Assembly: GCA_963704565.1 (NCBI GenBank)
Contig: OY969917.1
Coordinates: forward strand, 248,001 to 312,000
Length of the DNA stretch: 64,000 nt
From: Rhodoblastus sp963704565
GTDB lineage: Bacteria > Pseudomonadota > Alphaproteobacteria > Rhizobiales > Beijerinckiaceae
Direction of reading: 5' to 3'
Shown here: piece after piece, positions 1-8,688 of the stretch
Numbering within the stretch: position 1 is the stretch's first letter
Layout of the letters: the number at the start of each line of letters is the position of its first letter
Notes under the pieces: model-generated
The model's input: the letters and a program-made list of their open reading frames with translations, nothing else
What the model was told of the DNA's origin: nothing
Databases searched by the model: none
Program-made: the position numbers and the translations under genes

Positions 1-956
1 CCGACGATCAGCGGGTCCGGGGGGCGGACGATGCTCAAATCCTTGTTGGGATAGGGCAGCGACCACAGGAAATGGGTCATGCAATTGAGCCGCGCTCGCT
101 TCTTGTCGTCGGATTTGATGATCGTCCAGGGTGCGTCGGCGGTGTCCGTGTAAAAAAACATCGCCTCCTTGGCCTCGGTATAATCGTCCCACTTGTCCAG
201 CGAGGCCAGGTCGATCGGCGAGAGTTTCCACTGTTTCAGCGGATCGTCCTTGCGCGCCTCGAAGCGGCGGCGCTGCTCTTCGCGCGACACCGAGAACCAA
301 TATTTGAACATGCGGATGCCGGCGCGCGTCAGCATGCGCTCGACCTCAGGGCATTGGCGCATGAATTCGAGATAGTCGGAGGGCGTGCAAAAACCCATGA
401 CGCGCTCGACGCCGGCGCGATTGTACCAGGAGCGGTCGAACAGGCAGATTTCGCCGGCGGCGGGCAGTTGCGAGATATAGCGCTGGAAGAACCATTGGGT
501 GCGTTCGCGCTCGGTCGGCTTTTGCAGCGCGACGACGCGGGCGGTGCGCGGATTCATGTGCTCCATGTAACGCTTGATCGTGCCGCCCTTGCCGGCGGCG
601 TCGCGGCCCTCGAACAGCATGACGATCCTTTCGCCGCTCTGTTCGACCCAGCGCTGCGCCTTGAGCAGTTCCTGCTGCAATTTCAGCATGTGCTCTTCAT
701 AAGGCCCGGTGCGCATGTGCGCGGCGTAGGGATATTCGCCGGTCTCGAACACCCGGCGGATTGCGGCGGGATCGTGCCGCATCTGGGCGAGGTGATGCTG
801 CGGCGAATCTTCCGGCGCCTTGGGCGCCGCGTCCTTGGGCCTGGCCGCGGCTTTTGCCGAGGGCTTCGACGCGGATTTGGCCTTTTCGTCGTGGGGCGGA
901 CGATCGTTTTCCGGCGAGGCGCCGTTTTTCTTGCCTGGTTCAAAGGTTTGAGACAA
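1..956 (-). CDS. ppk2: Polyphosphate kinase 2 (PPK2), 3' end missing
   Basis: PPK2 enzymes move phosphate between polyphosphate and nucleotides in the cytoplasm. The gene runs off the left edge; about 318 residues are visible. The first 50 or so residues are a Lys/Ala/Pro-rich leader. They are followed by a Walker A-like EGRDAAGKGG near residue 116, then DRSWYNRAGVE near residue 187 and FKYWFSVSREEQ, all hallmarks of the family. I chose a TTG start at 954-956 because GGAGGA lies 7 bases upstream and no in-frame ATG precedes the leader. The missing C-terminus should be short, since PPK2 cores are about 270-300 residues. Whether it favours ADP or GDP cannot be told here. Confidence 0.93.
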   Translation of the reverse strand, partial: MSQTFEPGKKNGASPENDRPPHDEKAKSASKPSAKAAARPKDAAPKAPEDSPQHHLAQMRHDPAAIRRVFETGEYPYAAHMRTGPYEEHMLKLQQELLKAQRWVEQSGERIVMLFEGRDAAGKGGTIKRYMEHMNPRTARVVALQKPTERERTQWFFQRYISQLPAAGEICLFDRSWYNRAGVERVMGFCTPSDYLEFMRQCPEVERMLTRAGIRMFKYWFSVSREEQRRRFEARKDDPLKQWKLSPIDLASLDKWDDYTEAKEAMFFYTDTADAPWTIIKSDDKKRARLNCMTHFLWSLPYPNKDLSIVRPPDPLIV

Positions 957-1086
957 TGGCGAGTCCTCCCTGGGACGCAAATACACCCCCTCGCGCCGAA
1001 GCACGCCGGAAATGGCGTCACGTTAATGCAACAATTCTAAACGCGCCATGATCCGGCGCAATGCGCCGGTTGGATGGCGAAAGGAA

Positions 1087-2712
1087 TCAGGTTCCCGCCT
1101 TGAGCAGCTTAAACTGGATCGCGTCGAGCAAGGCCTGGAACGAGGCGTCGATCAGATTGGCCGAAACGCCGACCGTGGTCCAGGTCTCGCCGCCGTCGCT
1201 GATGGCCTTGTCACCGACTTCGCTTCTGGCCTTGTCGCCGAATTCGATCAGCACGCGAGTCACCGCGTCGACGCCGCCCTGGAACACGCGAACCTTGAAG
1301 TCGAGCAGTTCGATGCCGTCGATGATCTTCTGATATTTGCCGAGATCCTTGCACAGGGCGCCGTAAAGCGCATGGACCGGGCCATTGCCCTCGGCGGCCG
1401 AGATCAGGGTCTGGCCGTCTATGGTGACCCTGACGGTGGCTTCCGAAAAAGTCTCCAGCTCGCCCTCGGCATTGTGCCGGCGCTCGACATCGACGCGGAA
1501 GCGATCGACGTTGAAAAAGTCGGGCACATGGCCGAGCACGCGGCGCGCCAGCAGTTCGAAACTGGCGTCGGCGCCTTCATAGGCATAGCCCTGCGCCTCC
1601 TTGTCCTTGACGGCGTTCAGCAGCCGGGCGACGCGCGGGTCGTCCTTGGCGACCGGCACGCCCAGCCTTTCCAGTTCGGCCAAAATATTCGACTTGCCGG
1701 CCTGGTCCGACACCAGCACGCGGCGGACATTGCCGACAGTTTCCGGGGGCACGTGTTCATAGGTGCGCGGGTCTTTCAGCACGGCCGAGGCGTGAATGCC
1801 CGCCTTGGTGGCGAAGGCCGAGGCGCCGACATAGGGCGCGTGGCGGTTGGGCGCGCGGTTGAGGATTTCATCCAAGGCATGGCTGATCTTGGTCAGGCCG
1901 CGCAGGCTCTCCGCGCTCACGCCGATTTCGAATTTCTCCGAAAATTCCGGCTTCAGCAGGAGCGTCGGGATGATCGAGCACAGATTGGCGTTGCCGCAGC
2001 GCTCGCCGAGCCCGTTGAGCGTGCCGTGAATCTGCCGCGCCCCGGCGCGCACGGCGGCGAGCGAATTGGCCACCGCCTGTTCGGTGTCGTTATGGGCGTG
2101 GATGGCGAGATGGTCGCCGGGGACGTGGACCGAGACCGCGCGCACGATTTTCTCGATCTCGTGCGGCTGCGTCCCGCCATTGGTGTCGCAGAGCGCGATC
2201 CAGCGCGCTCCGGCCTCGTAGCCGGCGCGGGCGCAGGCCAGAGCGTAATCGGGATTGTCCTTGTAGCCGTCGAAGAAATGCTCGCAGTCGAGGATGACCT
2301 CGCGTCCGGCGGCGACCGCGACCTTGACGCTGTCGGTCACGCCTGCGAGATTTTCCTCCAGGGTGCAGCCGAGCGCCACATGCACCTGATAGTCCCAGCT
2401 CTTGGCGACGAAGACGATTAAATCGGCAGCGCCGTCGAGCAGAGCCGCTATGCCCGGATCGTTGGCGGCGGAGCGCCCGGCGCGCCGGGTCATGCCAAAG
2501 GCGGCGAAACGCGCCTTCTTGGTGGGTTTTTTGGTGAAAAATTCGGTGTCGAGCGGATTGGCGCCGGGATAGCCGCCCTCGATATAATCGACGCCGAGCG
2601 CGTCGAGCAGGCCGGCGATCTGCTTCTTGTCGTCGAGCGAGAAATCGACGCCGGTGGTCTGGGCGCCGTCGCGCAAGGTGGTGTCGAAAAGCGTGACGCG
2701 TTCGCGGCTCAT
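1087..2712 (-). CDS. cimA: (R)-citramalate synthase
   Basis: CimA condenses acetyl-CoA with pyruvate to citramalate, which opens the threonine-independent route to isoleucine. The 541-residue protein starts with the catalytic HMGL-like barrel (LFDTTLRDGAQTTG near residue 7, the metal-binding HAHND near 205) and ends in a LeuA-type allosteric dimerisation domain. VDFSLDDKK after the first motif fits citramalate synthase better than isopropylmalate synthase. The ATG start at 2712 overlaps the stop of the upstream acetyltransferase gene (ATGA), so the two are probably translationally coupled. Family assignment is firm; the substrate call rests on overall similarity. Confidence 0.93.
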   Translation of the reverse strand: MSRERVTLFDTTLRDGAQTTGVDFSLDDKKQIAGLLDALGVDYIEGGYPGANPLDTEFFTKKPTKKARFAAFGMTRRAGRSAANDPGIAALLDGAADLIVFVAKSWDYQVHVALGCTLEENLAGVTDSVKVAVAAGREVILDCEHFFDGYKDNPDYALACARAGYEAGARWIALCDTNGGTQPHEIEKIVRAVSVHVPGDHLAIHAHNDTEQAVANSLAAVRAGARQIHGTLNGLGERCGNANLCSIIPTLLLKPEFSEKFEIGVSAESLRGLTKISHALDEILNRAPNRHAPYVGASAFATKAGIHASAVLKDPRTYEHVPPETVGNVRRVLVSDQAGKSNILAELERLGVPVAKDDPRVARLLNAVKDKEAQGYAYEGADASFELLARRVLGHVPDFFNVDRFRVDVERRHNAEGELETFSEATVRVTIDGQTLISAAEGNGPVHALYGALCKDLGKYQKIIDGIELLDFKVRVFQGGVDAVTRVLIEFGDKARSEVGDKAISDGGETWTTVGVSANLIDASFQALLDAIQFKLLKAGT

Positions 2713-3206
2713 GGCGTGTTCTCGTTGGCGGTTGCGAGCTTTTTGGTCATGGTGGTGTTGCCCAGAACCTCGTCGCCCAAAAAGACCATGTTGCGCTTTT
2801 GCGGCGCATATTTCCGTGCGGCAAAGAATCCCTGCGCGCAATCCGAGACGTCGGCGGTGAGCGTCGCGGCCTTGCGCGCGCCGGCGAGCTTTTCCATCGC
2901 CGCGCAGAGCACGGTTCCGACGCCGCGCCGGGCGAAAGCCGGGTGGACATAGACCATGTCCAGACAATCGGCGCCCTTGAGGCTGGCGAAGCCGGCGATC
3001 TCGCCGCCGATCAGCGCGACAATGGTCAATTCGCCCGCGAGCTTTCGCGCGAAAGCCGCCTGGTCGTCGGCCCGCGCCGCCCAGGCCGCGACCTGCGCCT
3101 CGCCGTAATCCTCTTGCGCCAGCGCCTCGACGCTGGCGCGAAACAGCGCCGCCAGAGCAGGCGCATCGGCGGGCAAAGCGGGCCGCAAAGCGATTTTTTC
3201 GGCCAT
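2709..3206 (-). CDS. GNAT-family N-acetyltransferase
   Basis: A 165-residue GNAT protein, the usual size of a single-domain acetyltransferase that uses acetyl-CoA. The conserved core reads IAGFASLKGADCLDMVYVHPAFARRGVGTVL; the RRGVGT stretch is the acetyl-CoA pyrophosphate loop (R-x-x-G-x-G/A). The substrate is unknown. The start is the ATG at 3206, which shares a base with the stop of the tiny gene upstream (TAATG). The 3' end overlaps cimA by four bases. The three genes therefore look like one transcription unit. An open frame continues upstream but reads through the small gene in another frame, so a longer start is unlikely. Confidence 0.82.
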   Translation of the reverse strand: MAEKIALRPALPADAPALAALFRASVEALAQEDYGEAQVAAWAARADDQAAFARKLAGELTIVALIGGEIAGFASLKGADCLDMVYVHPAFARRGVGTVLCAAMEKLAGARKAATLTADVSDCAQGFFAARKYAPQKRNMVFLGDEVLGNTTMTKKLATANENTP

Positions 3207-3355
3207 TACAGCAGTCCGTACCAATGAAGCGCGAAGCCGGCGACCAGCGCCAACACCACGATCTTGGCGGCGATGTAATAAAGCCAGTGATGCGGAAAAG
3301 GCAGCAACGCGCGCCAGTCCTTTTCCTTGTCGCCAGAGGGTTGGGTCATTTTCAT
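3206..3355 (-). CDS. Small membrane protein, 49 residues
   Basis: I do not recognise this short gene. It starts ATG AAA ATG ACC CAA and ends TAA, and that stop overlaps the ATG of the downstream acetyltransferase. The N-terminal 20 residues are polar (KMTQPSGDKEKDWRALL). They are followed by one hydrophobic helix, roughly residues 24-48 (LYYIAAKIVVLALVAGFALHW), so a single-pass inner-membrane protein is expected. A second in-frame ATG at 3349 could also be the start; neither has a strong ribosome site. The stop/start overlap and the protein-like hydrophobic pattern argue that it is real. Confidence 0.55.
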   Translation of the reverse strand: MKMTQPSGDKEKDWRALLPFPHHWLYYIAAKIVVLALVAGFALHWYGLL

Positions 3356-3380
3356 CAACCTGGAAAGTGACGGCTGTGAC

Positions 3381-3536
3381 TCCCTCTCCCCGCAAGCGGG
3401 GAGAGGGCCGGGGTGAGGGGCAGGGGGACCAGCCTCGATCTATCAGGACGGCGCCGATTTCGCTTCAAGATCAGCACCCGTTTTTCTGGCCCCAGCCCCT
3501 CACCCCAACCCTCTCCCCGCATGGCGGGGAGAGGGG
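3381..3536. repeat. Two inverted copies of a palindromic intergenic repeat
   Basis: Each copy of about 45 bp holds a 12-bp stem (CCCTCTCCCCGC / GCGGGGAGAGGG at 3382-3407 and 3509-3535) followed by a GGGGTGAGGGGC tail. The two lie in opposite orientation between cysS and the small membrane gene. Such repeats are common between genes in Rhizobiales. They may fold in the mRNA and act as a weak terminator or processing site. Confidence 0.75.
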
Positions 3537-3563
3537 GGGAAGGCTGCGGCCTCGCCGCAAACA

Positions 3564-5003
3564 TCACGCCACCTCCCATTCGGTGGTCGGCTCGCCACTC
3601 GCTTTGTCCTTGCCGTCCTTGAGCTTGACGCCCATGCCGGCGAGCACGTCGCGTAGGCGGTCGGATTCGGCGAAATTCCTGGCCTTGCGCGCGGCAAGGC
3701 GTTCGGCGACCAGCTTTTCCACTTCGGCCGTTTCCACCTTCAACTCGGGCGCCTGATGCGCCCAGGCGGTGGGATCGTCTTCCAGCAGCCCAAGCAGATT
3801 CGCCGCGCGCAAAAGTTTTTCGGCCTCGGCCTTGGCGGTCTGGCTGTCTTCTTCGCGCGGCTCGGCTTTTCCCGCCATGGCGTGCAGTTCGGCCATGGCG
3901 CGCGGAATGTTGAGATCGTCGCACAAAGCCTCGACGAAGGCGGCGCGCAAAGGCGCCTCGCGGGCGCTCGCCGCCGTGACGCCATGGGCGCGCAGGACGC
4001 CATACCAGCGCGACAGCGTCTTTTCGGCTTCTTCCAGCGCCTTCGCCGTCCAGTCGATCGGCTGGCGGTAAGCGCTACGCAGCATGGCGAGGCGCAAGAC
4101 TTCGCCGCGCCACGGCTTGCCGCCGAATTTGTCCGAATGCAGCAATTCGTGGATGGTGACGAAATTGCCGAGGCTCTTCGACATTTTCTCGCCTTCCACC
4201 TGCAAAAAACCGTTGTGCATCCAGACCTTGGCCATGATGTTGTGGCCGAAGGCGCAACGGGTCTGGGCGATTTCGTTCTCGTGATGGGGGAAGACGAGAT
4301 CGACGCCGCCGCCATGGATGTCGAAGACTTCGCCAAGATGCTTGTGCGACATGGCGGAACATTCGATATGCCAGCCCGGACGCCCGAAGCCCCAGGGGCT
4401 GTCCCAGCCCGGCTCGCCCTCTTTCGAGGGCTTCCACAGCACGAAATCCATCTCGCCCTTCTTGTAGGGCGCGACCTCGACGCGGGCGCCGGCGATCATG
4501 TCGTCGAGCGGCCGGCGCGACAAAGCGCCATAATCGGGCATCGAGGGCACGTCGAACAGCACATGGCCGGAGGCTTCGTAAGCGTGGCCACGGGCGATCA
4601 GGCGTTCGATGATGCCGATCATTTCGCCGATATGTTCGGTCGCGCGCGGCTGGACATTGGGGGCCAGGCAGTTCAGCGCCGCCACGTCTTCCTGGAAGAC
4701 GCGGTTGGTCTCTTCGGTCAGCTCGCGGATGGCGATGCCGCGCTCCATGGCGCGGGCGTTGATCTTGTCGTCCACGTCGGTGATGTTGCGGACATAGGTG
4801 ACGTGGTCCGCGCCATATTTCTCGCGCAGCAGGCGATAAAGCACGTCGAAGACGATCAGCGGCCGGGCGTTGCCGATATGGGCGAAGTCATAGACCGTCG
4901 GCCCGCAGACATAGAGCCGCACATTGCTCTCATCGAGCGGCGCAAAGACTTCGCGCTCGCGGGTCAGCGTGTTGTAAAGTCTGATGGGCGTGGAGACGGA
5001 CAT
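3564..5003 (-). CDS. cysS: Cysteinyl-tRNA synthetase
   Basis: CysS charges tRNA-Cys with cysteine in an ATP-dependent reaction. The 479-residue class I synthetase has the zinc-ligand cysteine and HIGH-type motif in YVCGPTVYDFAHIGNARP (residues about 31-48). The second zinc region is WHIECSAMSHKHLG, followed by HHENEIAQ, and KMSKSLGN lies near residue 271. Length is normal. The ATG at 5003 has AGGGGA a few bases upstream. The gene is followed by the palindromic repeats at 3381-3536 and preceded by a 450-bp spacer, so it is probably monocistronic. Confidence 0.97.
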   Translation of the reverse strand: MSVSTPIRLYNTLTREREVFAPLDESNVRLYVCGPTVYDFAHIGNARPLIVFDVLYRLLREKYGADHVTYVRNITDVDDKINARAMERGIAIRELTEETNRVFQEDVAALNCLAPNVQPRATEHIGEMIGIIERLIARGHAYEASGHVLFDVPSMPDYGALSRRPLDDMIAGARVEVAPYKKGEMDFVLWKPSKEGEPGWDSPWGFGRPGWHIECSAMSHKHLGEVFDIHGGGVDLVFPHHENEIAQTRCAFGHNIMAKVWMHNGFLQVEGEKMSKSLGNFVTIHELLHSDKFGGKPWRGEVLRLAMLRSAYRQPIDWTAKALEEAEKTLSRWYGVLRAHGVTAASAREAPLRAAFVEALCDDLNIPRAMAELHAMAGKAEPREEDSQTAKAEAEKLLRAANLLGLLEDDPTAWAHQAPELKVETAEVEKLVAERLAARKARNFAESDRLRDVLAGMGVKLKDGKDKASGEPTTEWEVA

Positions 5004-5460
5004 GATTTCCCCTGGCTCTGGCCGGGGCGTCGATCTCGCGGAAAGGTGAGGGAGACATGACGGCGCCAGCCAGCTTCGCGGCTAGAGCATATTCCCAAAA
5101 AGTTGCAGACTTTTTGGACAAGAATATGCGTTGAAACAATTTGGCTAGAGCATTTTTCCGATTCCGAAGGAACGGAAAATGCTCTAGCCGATAATCGAAA
5201 TCCCGCAAAGAATGTTCGAATGCGTCATGCGGCGCACCATGAAGATTTCGGGCGCGGGCGTCAAGGCGTTTATTGGTCGCTTCGCTATTGTCTTATTGAC
5301 ATCCGCGACAGGCGCGCGAGAATGCCGGCCACGTTCAGGCTCCCGGCAAGGGGAGCGCAGGCCCAATGGATTCACCGGCTTCGCCGGGCGGCGGCGGCGC
5401 CGGGGTGGTAAGTTTCCGCCTCGGACAAGAGGTTGCGCAACAGCCCAGGGAGAGAACCGA
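5004..5460. other. Intergenic region with repeat and possible promoter
   Basis: This 457-bp spacer separates the divergent cysS and the hypothetical gene at 5461. It contains the two-hairpin repeat at 5082-5187. A TTGACA at 5296-5301 is followed after 17 bases by AGAATG, a poor match to a -10 box; it could drive the gene at 5461. No convincing coding sequence was found. Confidence 0.5.
5082..5187 (-). repeat. Two-hairpin intergenic repeat, copy 1
   Basis: One hairpin is built on GAATATGC / GCATATTC around a gtcTgcaac loop. A TTGTTTCAACGCAT linker, read on the minus strand, joins it to a second hairpin ending in CTAGAGC / GCTCTAG around GTTCCTTCGGAATCGG. The same architecture recurs at 30668-30771, 34189-34275 and 61366-61468. 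Confidence 0.85.
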
Positions 5461-6068
5461 TGAACGTCGAATCGACAAATATCAGCGCCGAGGAAATGAA
5501 AGCGCTCATGAAGCGGCTGGGCGGCGAAGCAGGGCTCCAGCGTTTTTTGCGCGGCGAATTGACGCTCGTCGAAGCGCGGCCGCGCGAGTTTCCGCTTTGG
5601 AAGACCGTGCGGCTCGGCGCCCACAAGACCGCCGCGGACTATAGCAAGGCGCTCGAAGCCGGCCGGAACCGCAGCGTCGATTGGGTGATCAACTACCTTG
5701 GCCAGCCGGCCTTCGAATGCGCCAGGCAGGAAAAAGATGTCGACCTGGCGGTTGTCTCGGTCGGCGAGCTCGGCTTCGTGCAAGGCGCGCTTTACAGCCA
5801 GATCGTCGAAAGGGCGCTGGCGCTGGGGCTGGAATTATGTCCGGCGGAAGTGGGGCCGGCGCTGCGGCTCGCCTATGAGGATCAGCCGCGCGGCGAAAAG
5901 CTGATCATCGCCACCAGTCCCTCCGCCGAAACCGGCGAGGATCTCGACCTCTTCGTCATGGAGGTCAGCGGCGGCGGCGGGCTGTGGCTGCGCGGCGATT
6001 GCGGGCCGTCCGACCGCTATTTCGAACCCGACCGCCGCTTCGTTTTCGTCCGGCCCAGGCGGGCCTGA
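5461..6068 (+). CDS. Conserved hypothetical protein
   Basis: A 202-residue soluble protein with no signal peptide or membrane segment. The N-terminal GLQRFLRGELTLVE and a C-terminal block GLWLRGDCGPSDRYFEP...FVFV recall a family of uncharacterised bacterial proteins that I know only from general layout; no function is known to me. The ATG at 5461 is preceded by AGGGAG at good spacing, which favours it over an upstream in-frame start. It stands alone between cysS and a peroxiredoxin gene on the same strand 90 bp downstream. Confidence 0.75.
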
Positions 6069-6158
6069 GTTTCAGGCTCCGCTCCGCTGAAACCATTTCG
6101 TCCGGCCGTGGTTATGGGGTGAGTGGAAAGTGCAATAGCCCCAAGCCGAGCCGAAGAC

Positions 6159-6689
6159 ATGACGCCCGAAAAAGTTCCCGACGTCACATTCCAACTCCGC
6201 GTGCGCAACGAGGCCTTGGGCGGATCCAATCCGTTCGAATGGAAGGCGGTGACGAGCGGCGAAATCTTTGGCGGCCGGCGCATTGTGCTTTTCGCGCTGC
6301 CCGGCGCCTTCACCCCGGCCTGTTCGGAAAGCCATCTTCCCGGCTACGAGCGGCTCCATGACGATTTCAAGGCCCTGGGAGTCGATCGGGTCGTCTGCCT
6401 TGCGGTGAACGACGCCTTCGTGATGTTCCAATGGGCCAAGGCGCAAAAGATCGAAAAAGTTTTCATGCTGCCCGACGGCAATGGCGATTTCACCCGCCTG
6501 ATGGGCATGCTGGTCGATCGCCGGGGGCAGGGCATGGGCTATCGAAGCTGGCGCTATTCCATGTTGGTGGACGACGGCCGCATCGTCAAAGTCTTCGCCG
6601 AACCGGACCGGCGCGACAATCCTTCCGGCGGCGCCGTCCAGGCCTCCAGCGCCGAGACCATGCTGGCCTTCCTTAAAAGCGGCGCTTGA
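6159..6689 (+). CDS. Peroxiredoxin, Prx5/glutaredoxin-dependent type
   Basis: This thioredoxin-fold peroxidase reduces hydrogen peroxide or alkyl hydroperoxides. The active-site block is PGAFTPACSESHLPGY (about residues 48-63), where the first Cys is the peroxidatic cysteine. VPDVTF at the start and the PDGNGDFTRLMGM block match the Prx5 (AhpC/TSA) subfamily. The protein is 176 residues from the ATG at 6159; a GTG at 6123 with GGGGTGA upstream would add 12 residues and cannot be excluded. No second (resolving) cysteine is evident, so it probably works as a 1-Cys enzyme with glutathione or glutaredoxin. Confidence 0.9.
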   Translation: MTPEKVPDVTFQLRVRNEALGGSNPFEWKAVTSGEIFGGRRIVLFALPGAFTPACSESHLPGYERLHDDFKALGVDRVVCLAVNDAFVMFQWAKAQKIEKVFMLPDGNGDFTRLMGMLVDRRGQGMGYRSWRYSMLVDDGRIVKVFAEPDRRDNPSGGAVQASSAETMLAFLKSGA

Positions 6690-6701
6690 CCGCGGCTTGG
6701 G

Positions 6702-7634
6702 TCAGGCGACGAAATCCCGGCGCGCGAAACCTTGCGCATAGAGCAGGGCGGTGAGGTCGCCGTGATCCACCCGCGCCTGGGCGGCGGCGGCCACCGCCGG
6801 CTTGGCGTGATAAGCGACGCCGAGGCCGGCTTCCTCCAGCATGGCGAGATCGTTGGCGCCGTCGCCGATGGCCAGGGTCTCGTGGTGCGTTAGCCCGTGG
6901 GTGGCGGTCAGCTCCTTGAGGGTGGCGAGCTTGGCCGCCTTGCCGAGAATCGGCTCGGCGACGCGGCCGGCAATTCTGCCGTTCTCGATCTCCAGAATAT
7001 TGGCGCGGTTCTCGTGGAAGCCGATGGCCTCGCCGACGCGCGCGGTGAAGACGGTGAAGCCGCCGGAGACCAGAGCGGTATAGGCGCCGTGCGCCCGCAT
7101 GGTTTGCACCAAAGCCCGCCCGCCGGGGGTGAGGGTGATGCGCTCCTGAATCGCCTTGTCCACCACGCCGGCGTCGAGCCCGGCGAGCAGCGCGACGCGC
7201 TCGCGAAGCGCCGGCTCGAAGGCGATCTCGCCGCGCATGGCGCGTTCGGTGATTTCCGCGACCATTTCCTTCAGGCCCGCGAAATCGGCCAGTTCGTCGA
7301 CGCATTCCTGGCCGATCATGGTGGAATCCATATCGGCGAGCAGCAGCTTCTTGCGCCGGCCTTCGACCGGCTGGACGAAAATATCGACCGGCGCGCCACC
7401 AAGGCCGAGCCGCAGCACCGAGACGGCGGCGCGGCAATAAGCCGCATCGGCGAAAGCCCCGTCGTCGCGATTGCCATGGGCGGCGCCGGGTGCGAAAGGA
7501 ATGTCGGCGGCCTCGCCGGCTGAAAGAACGATGGCCTCGCCCGCGCCGGGCAGGCGTTGCGCGGCGGCGGCGAGAAGATGGGACGTCAGGGCTTGCGCGC
7601 CCGGCGCGCCGATCAGAGTGGCGACATGGGTCAT
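6702..7634 (-). CDS. serB: Phosphoserine phosphatase
   Basis: SerB performs the last step of serine synthesis, phosphoserine to serine, in the cytoplasm. The 310-residue HAD-family protein has a variable N-terminal domain (residues 1-95), then the catalytic DMDSTMIGQE, where the first Asp is the nucleophile. It continues with the VSGGFT block and the metal-binding GDGANDLAML. The ATG at 7634 gives a normal-length protein and overlaps the divergent miaA start by 9 bp. Confidence 0.95.
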   Translation of the reverse strand: MTHVATLIGAPGAQALTSHLLAAAAQRLPGAGEAIVLSAGEAADIPFAPGAAHGNRDDGAFADAAYCRAAVSVLRLGLGGAPVDIFVQPVEGRRKKLLLADMDSTMIGQECVDELADFAGLKEMVAEITERAMRGEIAFEPALRERVALLAGLDAGVVDKAIQERITLTPGGRALVQTMRAHGAYTALVSGGFTVFTARVGEAIGFHENRANILEIENGRIAGRVAEPILGKAAKLATLKELTATHGLTHHETLAIGDGANDLAMLEEAGLGVAYHAKPAVAAAAQARVDHGDLTALLYAQGFARRDFVA

Positions 7635-8546
7635 CAGGATTTGAACGCTCGCAACCTGTCGATTCGAAAAGAAGCTCAGGCCATCCTTTTGGCAGGACCG
7701 ACGGCCAGCGGCAAGTCTGCGCGCGCCATTCATCTCGCGCGGGAAGCGAACGGCGTGGTGATCAACGCCAATTCCATGGCGGTTTACCGCGATCTGCCGA
7801 TCCTGTCCGCCTGCCCGACGCCTGAGGAAATGGGCGACATTCCGCATCTTCTGTTCGGCCATGTCGGCGCCGAACGCAATTATTCGGTCGGCCTGTGGCT
7901 CGCCGACGCCAAGGCCGCTTTAAGCGAGGCCGCGCGCCAAAGGAAACTGCCGATTTTCGCCGGCGGCGCCGGCATGTATTTCAAGGCGCTGCTGCGGGGG
8001 CTGTCGAATATCCCCACCGTGCCGGCCGAGGCGCGCGCGCGGGTGCGGGCGCAAGCGGAAGGCGTCGCGCCGGAAGAGCTTCACGCCCGGCTGCGCGCGC
8101 GCGACCCTGAAACGGCGGCGCGCCTGCGCCCGAGCGATCCGCAACGCATCCTGCGCGCGCTTGAGATCTTTGAAGCCACAGGCGCGCCGCTCGCGCGTTT
8201 CCAGGGCGCGCGCGAAGGCGCGTTGCTGGACGCGGCGCAATGCCAATGCGTCTTCCTCGCGCCGGAGCGCGAAAAGCTCCACGCCCGCATCGACGCGCGT
8301 TTCGACCGCATGATGGCGCAGGGCGCCCTGGAGGAAGTCCGCCGCCTGCTGGCGCGCGGCCTCGACCCGGCGCTGCCGGCGATGCGCGCCGTCGGCGTTC
8401 CACAATTAAGCGCCTTTCTGCGCGGCGAAATGTCGCTGGAGGCGGCGGTGGAAAAAGCCAAGCGCGACAGCCGGCAATATTCCAAGCGCCAGTTCACTTT
8501 CGCGCGGACCCAATTGCCGGAATTTTCCTGGGTCGAGGTGGAATAG
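7626..8546 (+). CDS. miaA: tRNA dimethylallyltransferase
   Basis: MiaA transfers the dimethylallyl group to A37 of tRNAs that read UNN codons. The 306-residue protein shows the P-loop GPTASGKS near residue 24, the INANSMAVYRD block, AGGAGMYFKALLRGL and DPQRILRALEI. It ends with the C-terminal QYSKRQFTF signature. The ATG at 7626 lies inside the serB start region, so the two divergent genes share their first 9 bp. A start a few codons later (TTG at 7641) is possible. Confidence 0.95.
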   Translation: MGHQDLNARNLSIRKEAQAILLAGPTASGKSARAIHLAREANGVVINANSMAVYRDLPILSACPTPEEMGDIPHLLFGHVGAERNYSVGLWLADAKAALSEAARQRKLPIFAGGAGMYFKALLRGLSNIPTVPAEARARVRAQAEGVAPEELHARLRARDPETAARLRPSDPQRILRALEIFEATGAPLARFQGAREGALLDAAQCQCVFLAPEREKLHARIDARFDRMMAQGALEEVRRLLARGLDPALPAMRAVGVPQLSAFLRGEMSLEAAVEKAKRDSRQYSKRQFTFARTQLPEFSWVEVE

Positions 8547-8688
8547 TGGAGAAAGTCTGACGCTTGGCGCCGACAACGAATGGCGCGGGACGGCGGGAAG
8601 GGGAATTCGCGCCGCGTCTATTGGATGTCCGGTTCGTGCATTTCTAGGGGTCGGCGCGGCCAACGAAATAACGAGCCGTCAAAAAAAT

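Noticed and set aside
1048..2421. Long open frame on the plus strand opposite cimA
   Set aside because: It is antisense to a clear cimA, and the sequence has no recognisable motif. High GC makes long antisense frames common here.
5212..5463. 83-codon frame before the hypothetical gene at 5461
   Set aside because: No ribosome site, Arg/Gly-rich composition and overlap with the likely promoter region.
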